64,000 nucleotides of DNA from Burkholderia sp. WP9 (GTDB lineage: Bacteria; Pseudomonadota; Gammaproteobacteria; Burkholderiales; Burkholderiaceae): positions 620,001 through 684,000 of the forward strand of contig NZ_FNTG01000001.1 of NCBI RefSeq assembly GCF_900104795.1, in the 5' to 3' direction. The position numbers and the translations under genes are program-made. Below the pieces are notes generated by a model, which saw only the letters and a program-made list of their open reading frames with translations, did not search any database and was not told where the DNA came from. Shown one piece after another: positions 19,766-27,219 of the stretch; the first letter of the stretch is position 1; each line of letters opens with the position of its first letter.

Positions 19766-20164
19766 TTAACGTTCGTACGTCACGACTCGCGTGCCGACTT
19801 GTACGCGCCGCTTGATGCGTCGCTTGCCGGTGCACACGACGCTGTCCATCGGAATCTGCGTTGTCTTGCCCTCGTTGTAGTCACGCGCAGCGCGCCCTGG
19901 CTTGATATCAATGCCCAGTTTGCGGAACGTCTCGGCCGCGATGCTTTCAAAAGTGCCCGCGGGTGCAAGTTTCCCAGTGAATTTGTTGACACGCGTCTTT
20001 GCGTAAACGCCTTTGCTAACACGCACAAGCTTGCCCTCACTCACAAGCTTTGCGAGCACACGACCCACCTGCGCTTTGCTTCCAATCCGTTCGAGTTCTG
20101 ACCGCAGCACAACGACACCCTTGCGCCGTCGGATTGAGCGCACGATTTTGTCTTCAATACGCAT
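19766..20164 (-). CDS. DUF6088 protein (AbiEi-like antitoxin domain)
   Basis: A 132-residue DUF6088 protein. An N-terminal winged helix (IRRRKGVVVLRSELERIGSK and LAKLVSEGKLVRVSKGVYAK) is followed by the typical GTFESIAAETFRKLGI and RRIKRRVQVG segments. The fold is the one used by type IV (AbiEi) antitoxins, which are usually paired with an AbiEii nucleotidyltransferase. Here none is present; it is the last gene of a six-gene leftward operon, eight bases after the preceding gene. Possible roles are autoregulator or antitoxin of that operon. Confidence 0.82.
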   Translation of the reverse strand: MRIEDKIVRSIRRRKGVVVLRSELERIGSKAQVGRVLAKLVSEGKLVRVSKGVYAKTRVNKFTGKLAPAGTFESIAAETFRKLGIDIKPGRAARDYNEGKTTQIPMDSVVCTGKRRIKRRVQVGTRVVTYER

Positions 20165-20171
20165 CTGAACG

Positions 20172-20585
20172 CTAACCGCGGCGGAGGCGCTTCGCCAGGA
20201 TTTCGCGAACTATGACGCCCACGCCGTCGTACGTAGCAGAGCCGTCGCGTCTGATAGCAATCGGCTCCAGGGCGACACGTCGCCCGTCAAGGAAATCAAG
20301 CCAAGGCTGCGCATAACCGCCCTGAAGCAGAACATCGAGTCGCGCGAGCGGCGTCGTCAGGCCGCGCACTTTGCGGCCAATGAAAACGGTGAGTGCAGAG
20401 CCCTCGAGCACCGGCGTGTCATACCGTTTTGTGCACATCTCTAGCGTTATGCAGGCTTCTTCTAATGTTGTAATGGGCTCTTCGCCATGGCGCGTGATGT
20501 CGCCGTCGATGTCGCAAATATGCGTCAGCGTGCTCATGTCGCCGCAGTACTCGCCGGCGTAGAAAACCATTGCTAACAGAGTCAT
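20172..20585 (-). CDS. Unknown protein, fifth gene of the six-gene operon
   Basis: About 137 residues, starting MTLLAMVFYAGEYCGD at ATG 20585, with a later possible start at MSTLTHICD (20537). A central segment (TTLEEACITLEMCTKRYDTP) and a C-terminal basic end (EILAKRLRRG) are visible. I do not recognise a family. The gene lies 36 bases after the 160-aa gene and seven before DUF6088, so it is transcribed with both. Confidence 0.6.
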   Translation of the reverse strand: MTLLAMVFYAGEYCGDMSTLTHICDIDGDITRHGEEPITTLEEACITLEMCTKRYDTPVLEGSALTVFIGRKVRGLTTPLARLDVLLQGGYAQPWLDFLDGRRVALEPIAIRRDGSATYDGVGVIVREILAKRLRRG

Positions 20586-20621
20586 CAAATCTCATCCAAG
20601 ATGCGGTAAATAGGTGTGGGA

Positions 20622-21104
20622 CTACAGGCTCTCCGGGTCGACCTGGACGGCAAAAGGCACTGACCTCAACCGCGCGCGAACAAGCCGTTCAAATTCGTTG
20701 TCGGCAACAATCGCTTGTACGTACCGGCGAGCGCGCCGGTAGCCGGCGCCGCGGCTGAGCAACTGCAGTATCGTCTTGCCCCCGAGGGAGCCCTTCTTTG
20801 TTCTCAGCGGGTCGTACCTGAGCCACACCGGGAGCGTGCGCATGCGTCTGCAGATGCGATTCAGGCGCGACAAATGGACACCACGTGCGCTTGCAAGCAC
20901 CGCAGGGTAGTACTGATTGCGAGCAATCTCGACGGCAAAGACATCCCCCTGGTGCGTCATGCGCTGCAGCTGTGTTGGCGACACACCCCTTTGCCGACAG
21001 AACGCCGCGGCAGGCAAGAAATCTCCACGCCGCACAGCTCGACGTCGCCAACGGCGCGCACTGGGCGCAAGGCTATCGACGTTGTGGTACATAGACACTG
21101 TCAT
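20622..21104 (-). CDS. MbcA/Xre-antitoxin-like protein, fourth gene of the operon
   Basis: A 160-residue basic protein. The segment RGVSPTQLQRMTHQGDVFAV resembles a helix-turn-helix, and NQYYPAV plus LGGKTILQLLSRGAGYRRA resemble the C-terminal part of MbcA/ParS/Xre-type antitoxin-like proteins; this likeness is from memory and only moderate. GGAGAG lies seven bases before ATG 21104, two bases after the HAD gene's stop. It may be a DNA-binding partner of the operon. Confidence 0.6.
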   Translation of the reverse strand: MTVSMYHNVDSLAPSARRWRRRAVRRGDFLPAAAFCRQRGVSPTQLQRMTHQGDVFAVEIARNQYYPAVLASARGVHLSRLNRICRRMRTLPVWLRYDPLRTKKGSLGGKTILQLLSRGAGYRRARRYVQAIVADNEFERLVRARLRSVPFAVQVDPESL

Positions 21105-21106
21105 TG

Positions 21107-21652
21107 TTACTCTCCGTGCATTGCAGCCAACTTTGCTCGCAGCTCAGCGAGTACCGTGGGGGCACTGATGCCAAGAATTTCGTGCGTGCGGACAAGCTTG
21201 TCACGGCACCATGTCGGCCAATGCAGATAATCATCATCCACGGCGAGCCAGTCGTCCGGTTTGCGGCGCAAGACATCGCTCCATATTTGTAGTCCACGCG
21301 GCGCTTGACGAAACGACTCCTGTTCCATCGAGGCGTGAAATGTGGCGCCAACGACGCGCTCGCGAAGTTCCGGCGTCAGTCGGCGCGCAACTCGAGCGAC
21401 GCTCTTGTACACACGAACCCACGATGTACTCAAAACAATGCGCACGTCAGGGTATGGCAGCAGCACGCGCTCGAGCAGTTCTGCGTGCTCGAACAAGGAA
21501 TGTCCTTCCGGCGATTCAATGTATGGACCGCGGCCCGTGCGCATGTGCACGTTTTCAGGGTGCAAAACGCCGTCGTAATCAAGATAAAGAATCAGGCCGC
21601 CCGTTTGCACGGGCGGCGGTATTGGAGGCGGTGGTGTCGGGATAGTGCTCAT
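21107..21652 (-). CDS. HAD-fold protein (Swiss-army-knife RNA repair type)
   Basis: A 181-residue HAD-superfamily hydrolase-like protein. Motif I is LYLDYDGVLHP near residue 22, motif II VLSTSWV near 73, and the acidic motif IV WLAVDDDYLHW near 138, so the catalytic aspartates are intact. The type matches the HAD domain found in RNA-repair or stress-linked proteins. The N-terminus is Pro-rich. Its ATG overlaps the HTH gene's TGA as ATGA, and the 160-aa gene follows at two bases. Likely phosphatase activity on nucleotides or RNA ends is inference. Confidence 0.78.
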   Translation of the reverse strand: MSTIPTPPPPIPPPVQTGGLILYLDYDGVLHPENVHMRTGRGPYIESPEGHSLFEHAELLERVLLPYPDVRIVLSTSWVRVYKSVARVARRLTPELRERVVGATFHASMEQESFRQAPRGLQIWSDVLRRKPDDWLAVDDDYLHWPTWCRDKLVRTHEILGISAPTVLAELRAKLAAMHGE

Positions 21653-21888
21653 TCTTGCTTTTTATAAGCGTCGGCTTTTTGCGTGACTCGACAGAGTTCT
21701 TCTAGGGCTTTGCGGCCCCGCTCCTTTGCTTGCAAGCGGTAGGCCTCAGCGTCATCGCGGTCTACCGCTCGTCTGCCATCAGTGCCCGTGGTTGCGCGCA
21801 GTTTGCTGTCAGCAATCAGCTGCAGCACGTACCGCGGGGTGACGTTTAGCAGTGTTGCCACTTCGGCGACAGTCAGGGTGTGACTCAT
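21649..21888 (-). CDS. Excisionase-type helix-turn-helix protein
   Basis: A 79-residue protein starting MSHTLTVAEVATLLNVTPRY, a MerR/excisionase-like winged helix in which the recognition helix follows TPRYVLQLIADSKL. It would bind DNA as a repressor, antitoxin or recombination directionality factor. The start is fixed at ATG 21888, two bases after the preceding gene. The HAD gene overlaps its stop. HTH-HAD coupling suggests regulator and effector. Confidence 0.78.
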   Translation of the reverse strand: MSHTLTVAEVATLLNVTPRYVLQLIADSKLRATTGTDGRRAVDRDDAEAYRLQAKERGRKALEELCRVTQKADAYKKQE

Positions 21889-21890
21889 AT

Positions 21891-22145
21891 CTAGCTCAGT
21901 GTTCTGTGAACACGCTCCGCGAGCGCCACCGCTTCGCTTGGCGAGATGGGCAATGGCTCGAGCGGCGCTGTGTTCAGAACCCATTCGCGCAGCGTGTTGA
22001 CAAGCGCAGCGTCGTCTGCGCTCAACCGAGCTGCCACGCCTGGTTGCTGACAGCAAATGAAAATGGCGTCGTACGCCGCGTGCACGCGAGTCGACGGCGT
22101 CAGTGCTGTGTCGCGGGCATCGCGCAACTGCTCCTCGTAATCCAC
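21891..22145 (-). CDS. HEPN-like helical protein, first gene of the six-gene operon
   Basis: An 84-residue all-helical protein starting VDYEEQLRDARDTAL. GTG 22145 has AGGAG six bases upstream, better than the TTG at 22169. It is related to the broken gene at 33939-34327: shared features are T/S-P-x-x-R before AAYDAIFICC-like residues, then LREW and a C-terminal helix with AVALAERVHRT. The family resembles HEPN-type helical bundles, but an R-x4-H motif is not evident. It heads the operon read through HTH, HAD, 160-aa, 137-aa and DUF6088 genes. Confidence 0.62.
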   Translation of the reverse strand: MDYEEQLRDARDTALTPSTRVHAAYDAIFICCQQPGVAARLSADDAALVNTLREWVLNTAPLEPLPISPSEAVALAERVHRTLS

Positions 22146-22280
22146 GGGACGCTCCTGCGTTAATCGCAATCAGCTCATGCTAGCATAGTTTTGTTATACG
22201 TTTCGGACTACAGACTTAGTTGCGCTGTGCATCTAATAGGTGCCGCGCGGCATGCCCAGTAAGATTTTTCGAGGATTGTT

Positions 22281-22589
22281 ATGGGATTAAAGCTAATGTC
22301 GTATGCAATGATGGATACGGGATGCGGCAGTCCGACGATAGTGTCCGGTGTGCACACCATAGGTAAGTCGGAGGCGGGTCCGGCTTGGGGGTCATTGCTG
22401 CGACTTAAGGAGGAGCTGTCGTGCAAGCCATGCACCGAGTGCGGTATAAGCGTCTTTTACGCTTGGAAGTTTAATAAGGACGGACAAATCGGCGAATACC
22501 TTTTGCAACTCGTTGAGGTATGCCTTGCTTATCCCAACGCTACTTTGTCTTTAGTCACATTCAATGACGAGGAGCATGACGCTGTCTAA
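22281..22589 (+). CDS. 102-aa protein with a Cys pair, function unknown
   Basis: GAGGAT lies four bases before ATG 22281. The product has CKPCTECGISVFYAW, a C-x2-C-x2-C arrangement that might bind metal, and an acidic C-terminus. Base composition is lower in GC than the neighbours, which suggests transfer from another source. No family is recognised. It is divergent from the six-gene operon. Confidence 0.55.
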   Translation: MGLKLMSYAMMDTGCGSPTIVSGVHTIGKSEAGPAWGSLLRLKEELSCKPCTECGISVFYAWKFNKDGQIGEYLLQLVEVCLAYPNATLSLVTFNDEEHDAV

Positions 22590-22640
22590 GCCGTTTAGTG
22601 GCGGTTGCTATAAGAAGCACAACCTTGCTTTCACTCTCTC

Positions 22641-22916
22641 ATGCACGCACCCGCACGCGAACTCGCAGTAAATCTTATCGGCGCAGCACTCGGTGAATTG
22701 TTTGGGCCACTCAGCCTGCCGCCAGATGAAGACTTCGCTGACCGCAAGAGGGTGGATGCTGCAAGCGTTGCCAATGGCAACGAACGCGTCGCAGCTTTGA
22801 TAACAGCAGCGGGTTTAGGCGATGCGGACTTTACTAGCGACGATGCGGCGGGTTTGCAGTCGGTCCTGGAAGCAGCTGTGGCGATGGTGGAGAGGTTCGA
22901 ACTGGCAGCAGGGTGA
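22641..22916 (+). CDS. 91-aa acidic helical protein, function unknown
   Basis: The product begins MHAPARELAVNLIGAALGEL and is acidic and helical, ending VERFELAAG. Start ATG 22641 has no strong ribosome binding site. It lies 50 bases after the 102-aa gene and may be cotranscribed. No family is recognised. Confidence 0.45.
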   Translation: MHAPARELAVNLIGAALGELFGPLSLPPDEDFADRKRVDAASVANGNERVAALITAAGLGDADFTSDDAAGLQSVLEAAVAMVERFELAAG

Positions 22917-22918
22917 CC

Positions 22919-23022
22919 GGTTTGGACGTCAAAATCGGTGCGAGTTGGGGTGGTTTGGACGTCAAAATCGAAGGAAATCTGCTGGTTTTCTCCTCAAAAA
23001 CGGCTGATTTTGACGTCCAAAC
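22919..23022. repeat. Three copies of a 17-19-bp repeat (two direct, one inverted)
   Basis: GGTTTGGACGTCAAAATCG occurs at 22919-22937 and again at 22952-22970. The first 17 bases of its reverse complement, GATTTTGACGTCCAAAC, lie at 23006-23022. Each copy contains the palindrome GACGTC. They follow the 91-aa gene; the remaining bases to 23265 are AT-rich and hold no clear gene. Confidence 0.75.
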
Positions 23023-23265
23023 TCAATGTACCTAATCTGTTTCTATACAGAAACGAACGAGCGTGCGTTTATCTAGCGGCGATAGGGTGACCCAGTTTTA
23101 GACCCTGATTTTAGGTGCAAGGTATTGATTTAATGATGTATTTATTTTTAGGGTGTGCGCAAAAACAGGATGTTTCTGCGCTCGAAGTCGCCGAAACTTC
23201 CAGCAAAGACCAGGCGAATCACTAGGCGGCCGCCCGGATGAATCACTAGGTCGGCATAAAGCGGC

Positions 23266-23601
23266 GTGCTACCCGAGGCTCCGTTTCCAGTTCCGCAAAC
23301 CCATGCCCTACGCAAACGCAGCACTCCGACCCCCGTTCCTGTTGACACGCCGCAGGCGCTGCCTGTTTCGAAATCCGACGCTTCGGTTGTTGTCATCGAC
23401 CTCCCGCCAGACGCGCATGGCGTACCCGTGATAGCGTCAATCGTCGTGTTCACAAGCGGCAGCTGTCGTTACACCGCGACCTTGATGAATAAAGAGCGCA
23501 TCGCGCGACTGCTCCCACACATTGACGCACTCGGCGAAGTGCTTATTGCCGCCAATCCCCGAGACCTCTGCTCATCAAGCGTGTATGATTTGTCATATTA
23601 A
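23266..23601 (+). CDS. Possible small protein upstream of hipBA
   Basis: An open frame from GTG 23266 gives 111 residues with a Pro-rich N-terminus and a more ordered C-terminus (VIASIVVFTSGSCRYTATL, then IARLLPHIDALGEVLI). No ribosome binding site or family is recognised, and an opposite-strand frame is also open. It ends within the hipB promoter region. Confidence 0.3.
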   Translation: MLPEAPFPVPQTHALRKRSTPTPVPVDTPQALPVSKSDASVVVIDLPPDAHGVPVIASIVVFTSGSCRYTATLMNKERIARLLPHIDALGEVLIAANPRDLCSSSVYDLSY

Positions 23602-23626
23602 GATGACTAAAAGTATGACATGTCAT
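23591..23626. promoter_or_regulatory. Probable HipB operator pair
   Basis: GTCAT...ATGAC inverted repeats occur at 23592-23606, and a perfect palindrome ATGACATGTCAT at 23615-23626 covers the hipB start codon. Same half-site, spaced about two helical turns, in front of hipBA: this fits autorepression by HipB. Confidence 0.55.
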
Positions 23627-23910
23627 TCATGGCTCAAATCAAAGCATTACTGGCAACGCGCGCAGTATCGGCGAAAGAGCTCGCTGAATTACTAGGCATC
23701 GCGCGCTCGAATCTGTCCGCAACGCTGGCCGGTAGGCACGATGCCCGAGGTTCAACACTCGACGCACTGGCCGCAGGGCTGGACGCGGAGTGGGTGCTTG
23801 TTCCGAAGGAGCATATGCCGGTGGTCCGACAGGTACTGGCAGGAAAGGGCACTGGTCCCGACCTTGAGGCCAAGAGCGCTGCAGAGTTGTTCTTGAAAGG
23901 CCGGCAGTGA
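23620..23910 (+). CDS. hipB: HipB-type antitoxin (XRE family)
   Basis: A 96-residue XRE helix-turn-helix protein; SAKELAELLGIARSNLSATLAG is the DNA-binding unit and the tail is charged. It should bind the operators overlapping its own start and neutralise HipA. ATG 23620 or ATG 23629 (MAQIKALL) may be used. Its TGA overlaps the GTG start of hipA, so the pair is translationally coupled. Confidence 0.85.
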   Translation: MSFMAQIKALLATRAVSAKELAELLGIARSNLSATLAGRHDARGSTLDALAAGLDAEWVLVPKEHMPVVRQVLAGKGTGPDLEAKSAAELFLKGRQ

Positions 23911-25208
23911 GTGTCGCCGCTCGTCCTCGCTACCTGGAAGTCTGGCTGTACGACCGAATTTGCGGCTATCTGTGCGAGCTCGGAGGAAACTGCCGGTTCG
24001 TGCCCTCGGAATCATTTAAGGCAGCTGGCGGTCAGCCGACTCTCACGCTCTCGATGGCCATTCCCGGTGTTCCGGCCATTGCGGCCGAGATTTTCTCAAA
24101 TGCATTCCACCCAGCCCTCTACAACACCGGCGGAAAGTTGCCTCCGTTCTTTGCCGGTCTTCTTCCGGAAAGCGAACTTCGGAAGCGTCTCGAGGCGACC
24201 CGGCACAACCCTGAGGACCGGGACGACTTTGGCGTTCTGGCCGCGGCTGGTGACGAATTACAGGGCGCGGTGGTCATTCAACCGCCGGAGGACCCGCATA
24301 GCATTCCGGAGTACGCGCGCACCTTTGGCGCGACGGGTGGCGCCGACAATGTCGAAATGAGCATGACCGAAGGTGCTACCGAGGGTGCGGCCTCGATTTC
24401 CGGTGTGCAGAACAAGCTCGCGCTGTCGACCGTACACAAGGGCAAGCGGTACATCATGCCGGGACATAGGAAGCTTTCTGACCTGATTGCAAAGCTTCCT
24501 GCGCGCAACGACGACTCGCAGGTGTTCAACGAATTCGTTGCCATGCAACTCGCCAAGGCGGCGGGCGTCAACGTCGCCACTTGCGAGCCCATGCCTTTGT
24601 CAGCCATCGATATCGAGGGGCTTGAGACGATGGCGGGCACCGCTACCTCGTTTCTCGCGGTCGAACGTTATGACCGGCGCGACAACCAACGCATTCACGT
24701 CGAAGACGGGTGTCAGGTGCTTGGGCTCATGCCCATCGCCAAACACGGGAAGGCGGAGCAATACCAAGTCTTCTTGCGGTTGCTCAAAGAGTTGAGCCCG
24801 CGCGGCGTAAAGGACGTTCGAGAGTTTTTCGTGCGTCACGCGGTGAACACGCTAATTGGCAACAGCGATGCCCATCTAAAAAACCACTCCTTGCTCCATG
24901 CCGAGGAAATGCGCCCTGAACTCGCGCCGGCCTACGATATTGTTTGCGTAGCGGCGCTACCAGGTTTCTCAACATACGGCACCAACATGACGATTGACCG
25001 GGCCCAACGGACACAAACACTCGGAGACTACAGATTGATGGCGCGCGCAGCGGGTGTGGCCGAGCGCATAGCGACCGCTGCAGTCAAGTCGGCAGTTGCT
25101 GCGGCAAAAGACACTTGGCCCAAGTTGCTTGACGAACTGCCTGCGCCGCGGGGCATGAAAGACATCATCCTTGCAAGGCTCCAGAACCTGCCATTGGCAA
25201 ACGATTGA
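23907..25208 (+). CDS. hipA: HipA-type serine/threonine kinase toxin
   Basis: A 433-residue HipA kinase. In E. coli the family phosphorylates glutamyl-tRNA synthetase and causes growth arrest. The P-loop-like SGVQNKLAL is at 165-173, VERYDR at 252-257, the catalytic NSDAHLKN at 319-326 and the metal-binding PAYDIV at 341-346, all intact. The GTG start at 23907 overlaps the hipB stop. Together with hipB it forms a complete type II module on the island. Target specificity cannot be inferred. Confidence 0.9.
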   Translation: MSVAARPRYLEVWLYDRICGYLCELGGNCRFVPSESFKAAGGQPTLTLSMAIPGVPAIAAEIFSNAFHPALYNTGGKLPPFFAGLLPESELRKRLEATRHNPEDRDDFGVLAAAGDELQGAVVIQPPEDPHSIPEYARTFGATGGADNVEMSMTEGATEGAASISGVQNKLALSTVHKGKRYIMPGHRKLSDLIAKLPARNDDSQVFNEFVAMQLAKAAGVNVATCEPMPLSAIDIEGLETMAGTATSFLAVERYDRRDNQRIHVEDGCQVLGLMPIAKHGKAEQYQVFLRLLKELSPRGVKDVREFFVRHAVNTLIGNSDAHLKNHSLLHAEEMRPELAPAYDIVCVAALPGFSTYGTNMTIDRAQRTQTLGDYRLMARAAGVAERIATAAVKSAVAAAKDTWPKLLDELPAPRGMKDIILARLQNLPLAND

Positions 25209-25544
25209 AAAGGGGGCTTAGGGATAGCCGGTACGGCGACTCAATTTCCGAGGTTCACTCCGCTACAGTCGCACATCGATGGCGGGATGCCTTGTTGCAT
25301 AACGCGTTAAGTTAAAGGCCTGCGCCTCGCTTTGTTATCAGCATTCTGGGCGTGAAACATTCGCGGTTTTTGTCTTGAAAAACGGCCGATTATGTTTTGC
25401 TATCAATGGGTTGGCGGCAGAGGAGAATTAGCGCGAAATTCGTGAAACAACGGACGCCAGCATAGCGTCGTTATCTTAACGTTATGCTAAGAGCGATAAA
25501 TCGGGCGAAATACACTTTGCATCAACCGCACCTGATGCCTTTCC
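25209..25544. other. Intergenic, no gene seen
   Basis: This 336-bp stretch between hipA and the PD-(D/E)xK-like gene is comparatively AT-rich. An AGAGGAGA ribosome-site-like sequence near 25420 leads to no convincing frame. CGTTATCTTAACG near 25470 is a short inverted repeat. Confidence 0.4.
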
Positions 25545-26156
25545 TTGTCAGCAAATCCAGCCTCTCTCATCGCCGCCATTCGCGCCGCAGCTGCTTCCAA
25601 TCCCACCGAACCCATTTTCCTAGCGTCAGTACCGGTGCTGGACATTGACCGCAAGCGCGCGACCCTCATGGCCGAGGACCGACGTCTTTTTAATGAAGAG
25701 TCCGACGACCCATGGGGGCACCGCGAAGACCGCCACCGCGGCGACGAAGCGACGCAAGCCGCGACGTGGGCCAACGGGTGTCTCGGCGAAGCAGTGATAG
25801 GTAGAGCCTTGCGAGCGGAGGGTGACCGCACCGTCAAACTGTCGCCGCCGCTTGAGTGGGTGCCGTCGAACGAGCCTGACCTTGTTTTCAGTGGAACCAC
25901 GACACTGCCGGCAGTCAGCCTTGATATCAAGTCGGCTTCGTATCACCGCAATGGGCGTTCGTCGTGGACTGTGAACAAGGGCGCGCATGAGCGCGCTGAG
26001 GTTCATGGCTACATAGCCGCGAATCTTCTTGATGACAAGGCGGAGGCCTGGTACTACCCGAAGCAGTACGTGACCGAGCACGTGGACCTGCTGTCGCGTG
26101 ACAGTAAAAGCGGGAAGCCGTCTCAGTTTTACAGGGCGTTTTTCCCGCAGCGCTAA
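25545..26156 (+). CDS. PD-(D/E)xK nuclease-like protein
   Basis: A 203-residue product with NEPDLVFSG followed by VSLDIKSASY, spaced as the D...(D/E)-x-K core of restriction-type nucleases, and an earlier WANGCLGEAVIGRAL helix with the usual Glu. A role as a defence or DNA-processing nuclease is inferred from the motif only. The only start at the 5' end is TTG 25545, without a good ribosome site; ATG 25671 (MAEDRRLF) is a possible shorter start. It stands alone between hipA and small leftward genes. Confidence 0.55.
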   Translation: MSANPASLIAAIRAAAASNPTEPIFLASVPVLDIDRKRATLMAEDRRLFNEESDDPWGHREDRHRGDEATQAATWANGCLGEAVIGRALRAEGDRTVKLSPPLEWVPSNEPDLVFSGTTTLPAVSLDIKSASYHRNGRSSWTVNKGAHERAEVHGYIAANLLDDKAEAWYYPKQYVTEHVDLLSRDSKSGKPSQFYRAFFPQR

Positions 26157-26188
26157 GCGCTTCGCCTGTCCCAGTGTATTTTGCCAGG

Positions 26189-26506
26189 CTACCACCCGAG
26201 CAGTACGCGTAGGCGCTCTACTAGCCAGTCCATTTCCGCGCGCCCTTCAACCCAATCTTCGTCTGCAACAGCGCTTCGAACGCGCCGCAGTGTTTTCTCA
26301 TGCGGATTTTCAGGGTACTTTTCCACGTCTTTTAGCGCTGCCGTAACGAGCTGCTGAGCTGGGTCTTCTAAGTACTCCCACCGCTCGTCGCGCTCTTCCT
26401 CAGTCTCACCCACAACAAAGCGACCGTTAATCATTCTGCCAGCAAGTTTCGGCTGCGAGCCGCTCAGCAGGGGGTTTTTCCAGGGAAAATCGTCGGGCGC
26501 TTTCAT
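26189..26506 (-). CDS. 105-aa acidic protein, function unknown
   Basis: GAGAGGT lies just before ATG 26506. The product begins MKAPDDFPWKNPLLSGSQPK and contains VVGETEEERDERWEYLED, a run that I associate with orphan proteins of Burkholderia and Ralstonia mobile DNA. It is read leftward, after an inverted repeat at 26629-26654 that may regulate it. Confidence 0.62.
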   Translation of the reverse strand: MKAPDDFPWKNPLLSGSQPKLAGRMINGRFVVGETEEERDERWEYLEDPAQQLVTAALKDVEKYPENPHEKTLRRVRSAVADEDWVEGRAEMDWLVERLRVLLGW

Positions 26507-26628
26507 GAGACCTCTCAGTGTCCGTCTATTATTTGATGCGAATAATTGTAGCCAGACGCCTCTTTGCATGCCCGTTTTTCCGCAGCGCTCGGCGCTGCGC
26601 GGCTCCCAGCCGAACTAGCCCCATAATT

Positions 26629-26654
26629 ACTGTACTTTTCGAATTTTGTACAGT
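26629..26654. repeat. Inverted repeat ACTGTAC-N12-GTACAGT
   Basis: Seven-base arms separated by 12 AT-rich bases lie between two leftward genes, 120 bases upstream of the 105-aa gene. It could be an operator; the spacing does not fit LexA. Confidence 0.4.
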
Positions 26655-26667
26655 AAAAATAGGGCGC

Positions 26668-26693
26668 GAAAAGCCCCGCGTTGCGCGGGGCTT
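26668..26693 (-). terminator. Terminator of the 173-aa gene
   Basis: Stem AAGCCCCGCG/CGCGGGGCTT with loop TTG, followed leftward by TTTT. It is five bases after the stop codon of the leftward gene at 26698. Confidence 0.85.
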
Positions 26694-26697
26694 GGTG

Positions 26698-27219
26698 TCA
26701 GGCTTCTGTTTCTTCTTCTACAAAGTCCGGGTGCCTCGGGTCACAGGCCGGCAGGTCTTCAAGTTTGAGGAAGTTCTGGCCGCGCCAGTCCCAGCATTCG
26801 TAGTCGGTCCAGCTGTCATCCCACCAATCGGGCGCCTCGTCTTCACGCGAAACGGCTTTTATCACGTCTTCCACTGTGGACCACAGGTACTCGTCCCCAT
26901 GGCCCCACTGTACCTCACGGTTGCCGGTGCGCTCCCACTCGATGACGCGGCAGCCGAAGTAGCTCGAGTAGTCCGGGTCCCACTTAGCAAACTCCGCGAA
27001 AGTAACCGCGACGATGTCATCTTCAGGGTAGTCAATGTCTCCCCATGCCTCGCTCAGCATGCACAGGATGAGGTCGAAGGCAGAATAGTCGGTGGATGCG
27101 TAATCGCGGATGAGCGTTTCCAGCGGTGTGTCCTTCCGGTCGGACTGCGCGTGCCAGAAGCGCACGTACTGCTCGAGTGTGGCGGCGGTGAAGTCTTGTT
27201 GCAGTTGTTCGAAGTTCAT
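26698..27219 (-). CDS. 173-aa very acidic protein, function unknown
   Basis: The product begins MNFEQLQQDFTAATLEQYVR and is rich in Asp, Glu and Trp (DEAPDWWDDSWTDYECWDW). Such acidity is seen in DNA-mimic or immunity proteins, which is only a possibility. A terminator follows directly, supporting a real gene. The ATG at 27219 has GGAA eight bases upstream. Confidence 0.65.
   Translation of the reverse strand: MNFEQLQQDFTAATLEQYVRFWHAQSDRKDTPLETLIRDYASTDYSAFDLILCMLSEAWGDIDYPEDDIVAVTFAEFAKWDPDYSSYFGCRVIEWERTGNREVQWGHGDEYLWSTVEDVIKAVSREDEAPDWWDDSWTDYECWDWRGQNFLKLEDLPACDPRHPDFVEEETEA

Noticed and set aside
22919..23022. Short CRISPR array
   Set aside because: Only three copies, one inverted, unequal spacing and no cas gene.
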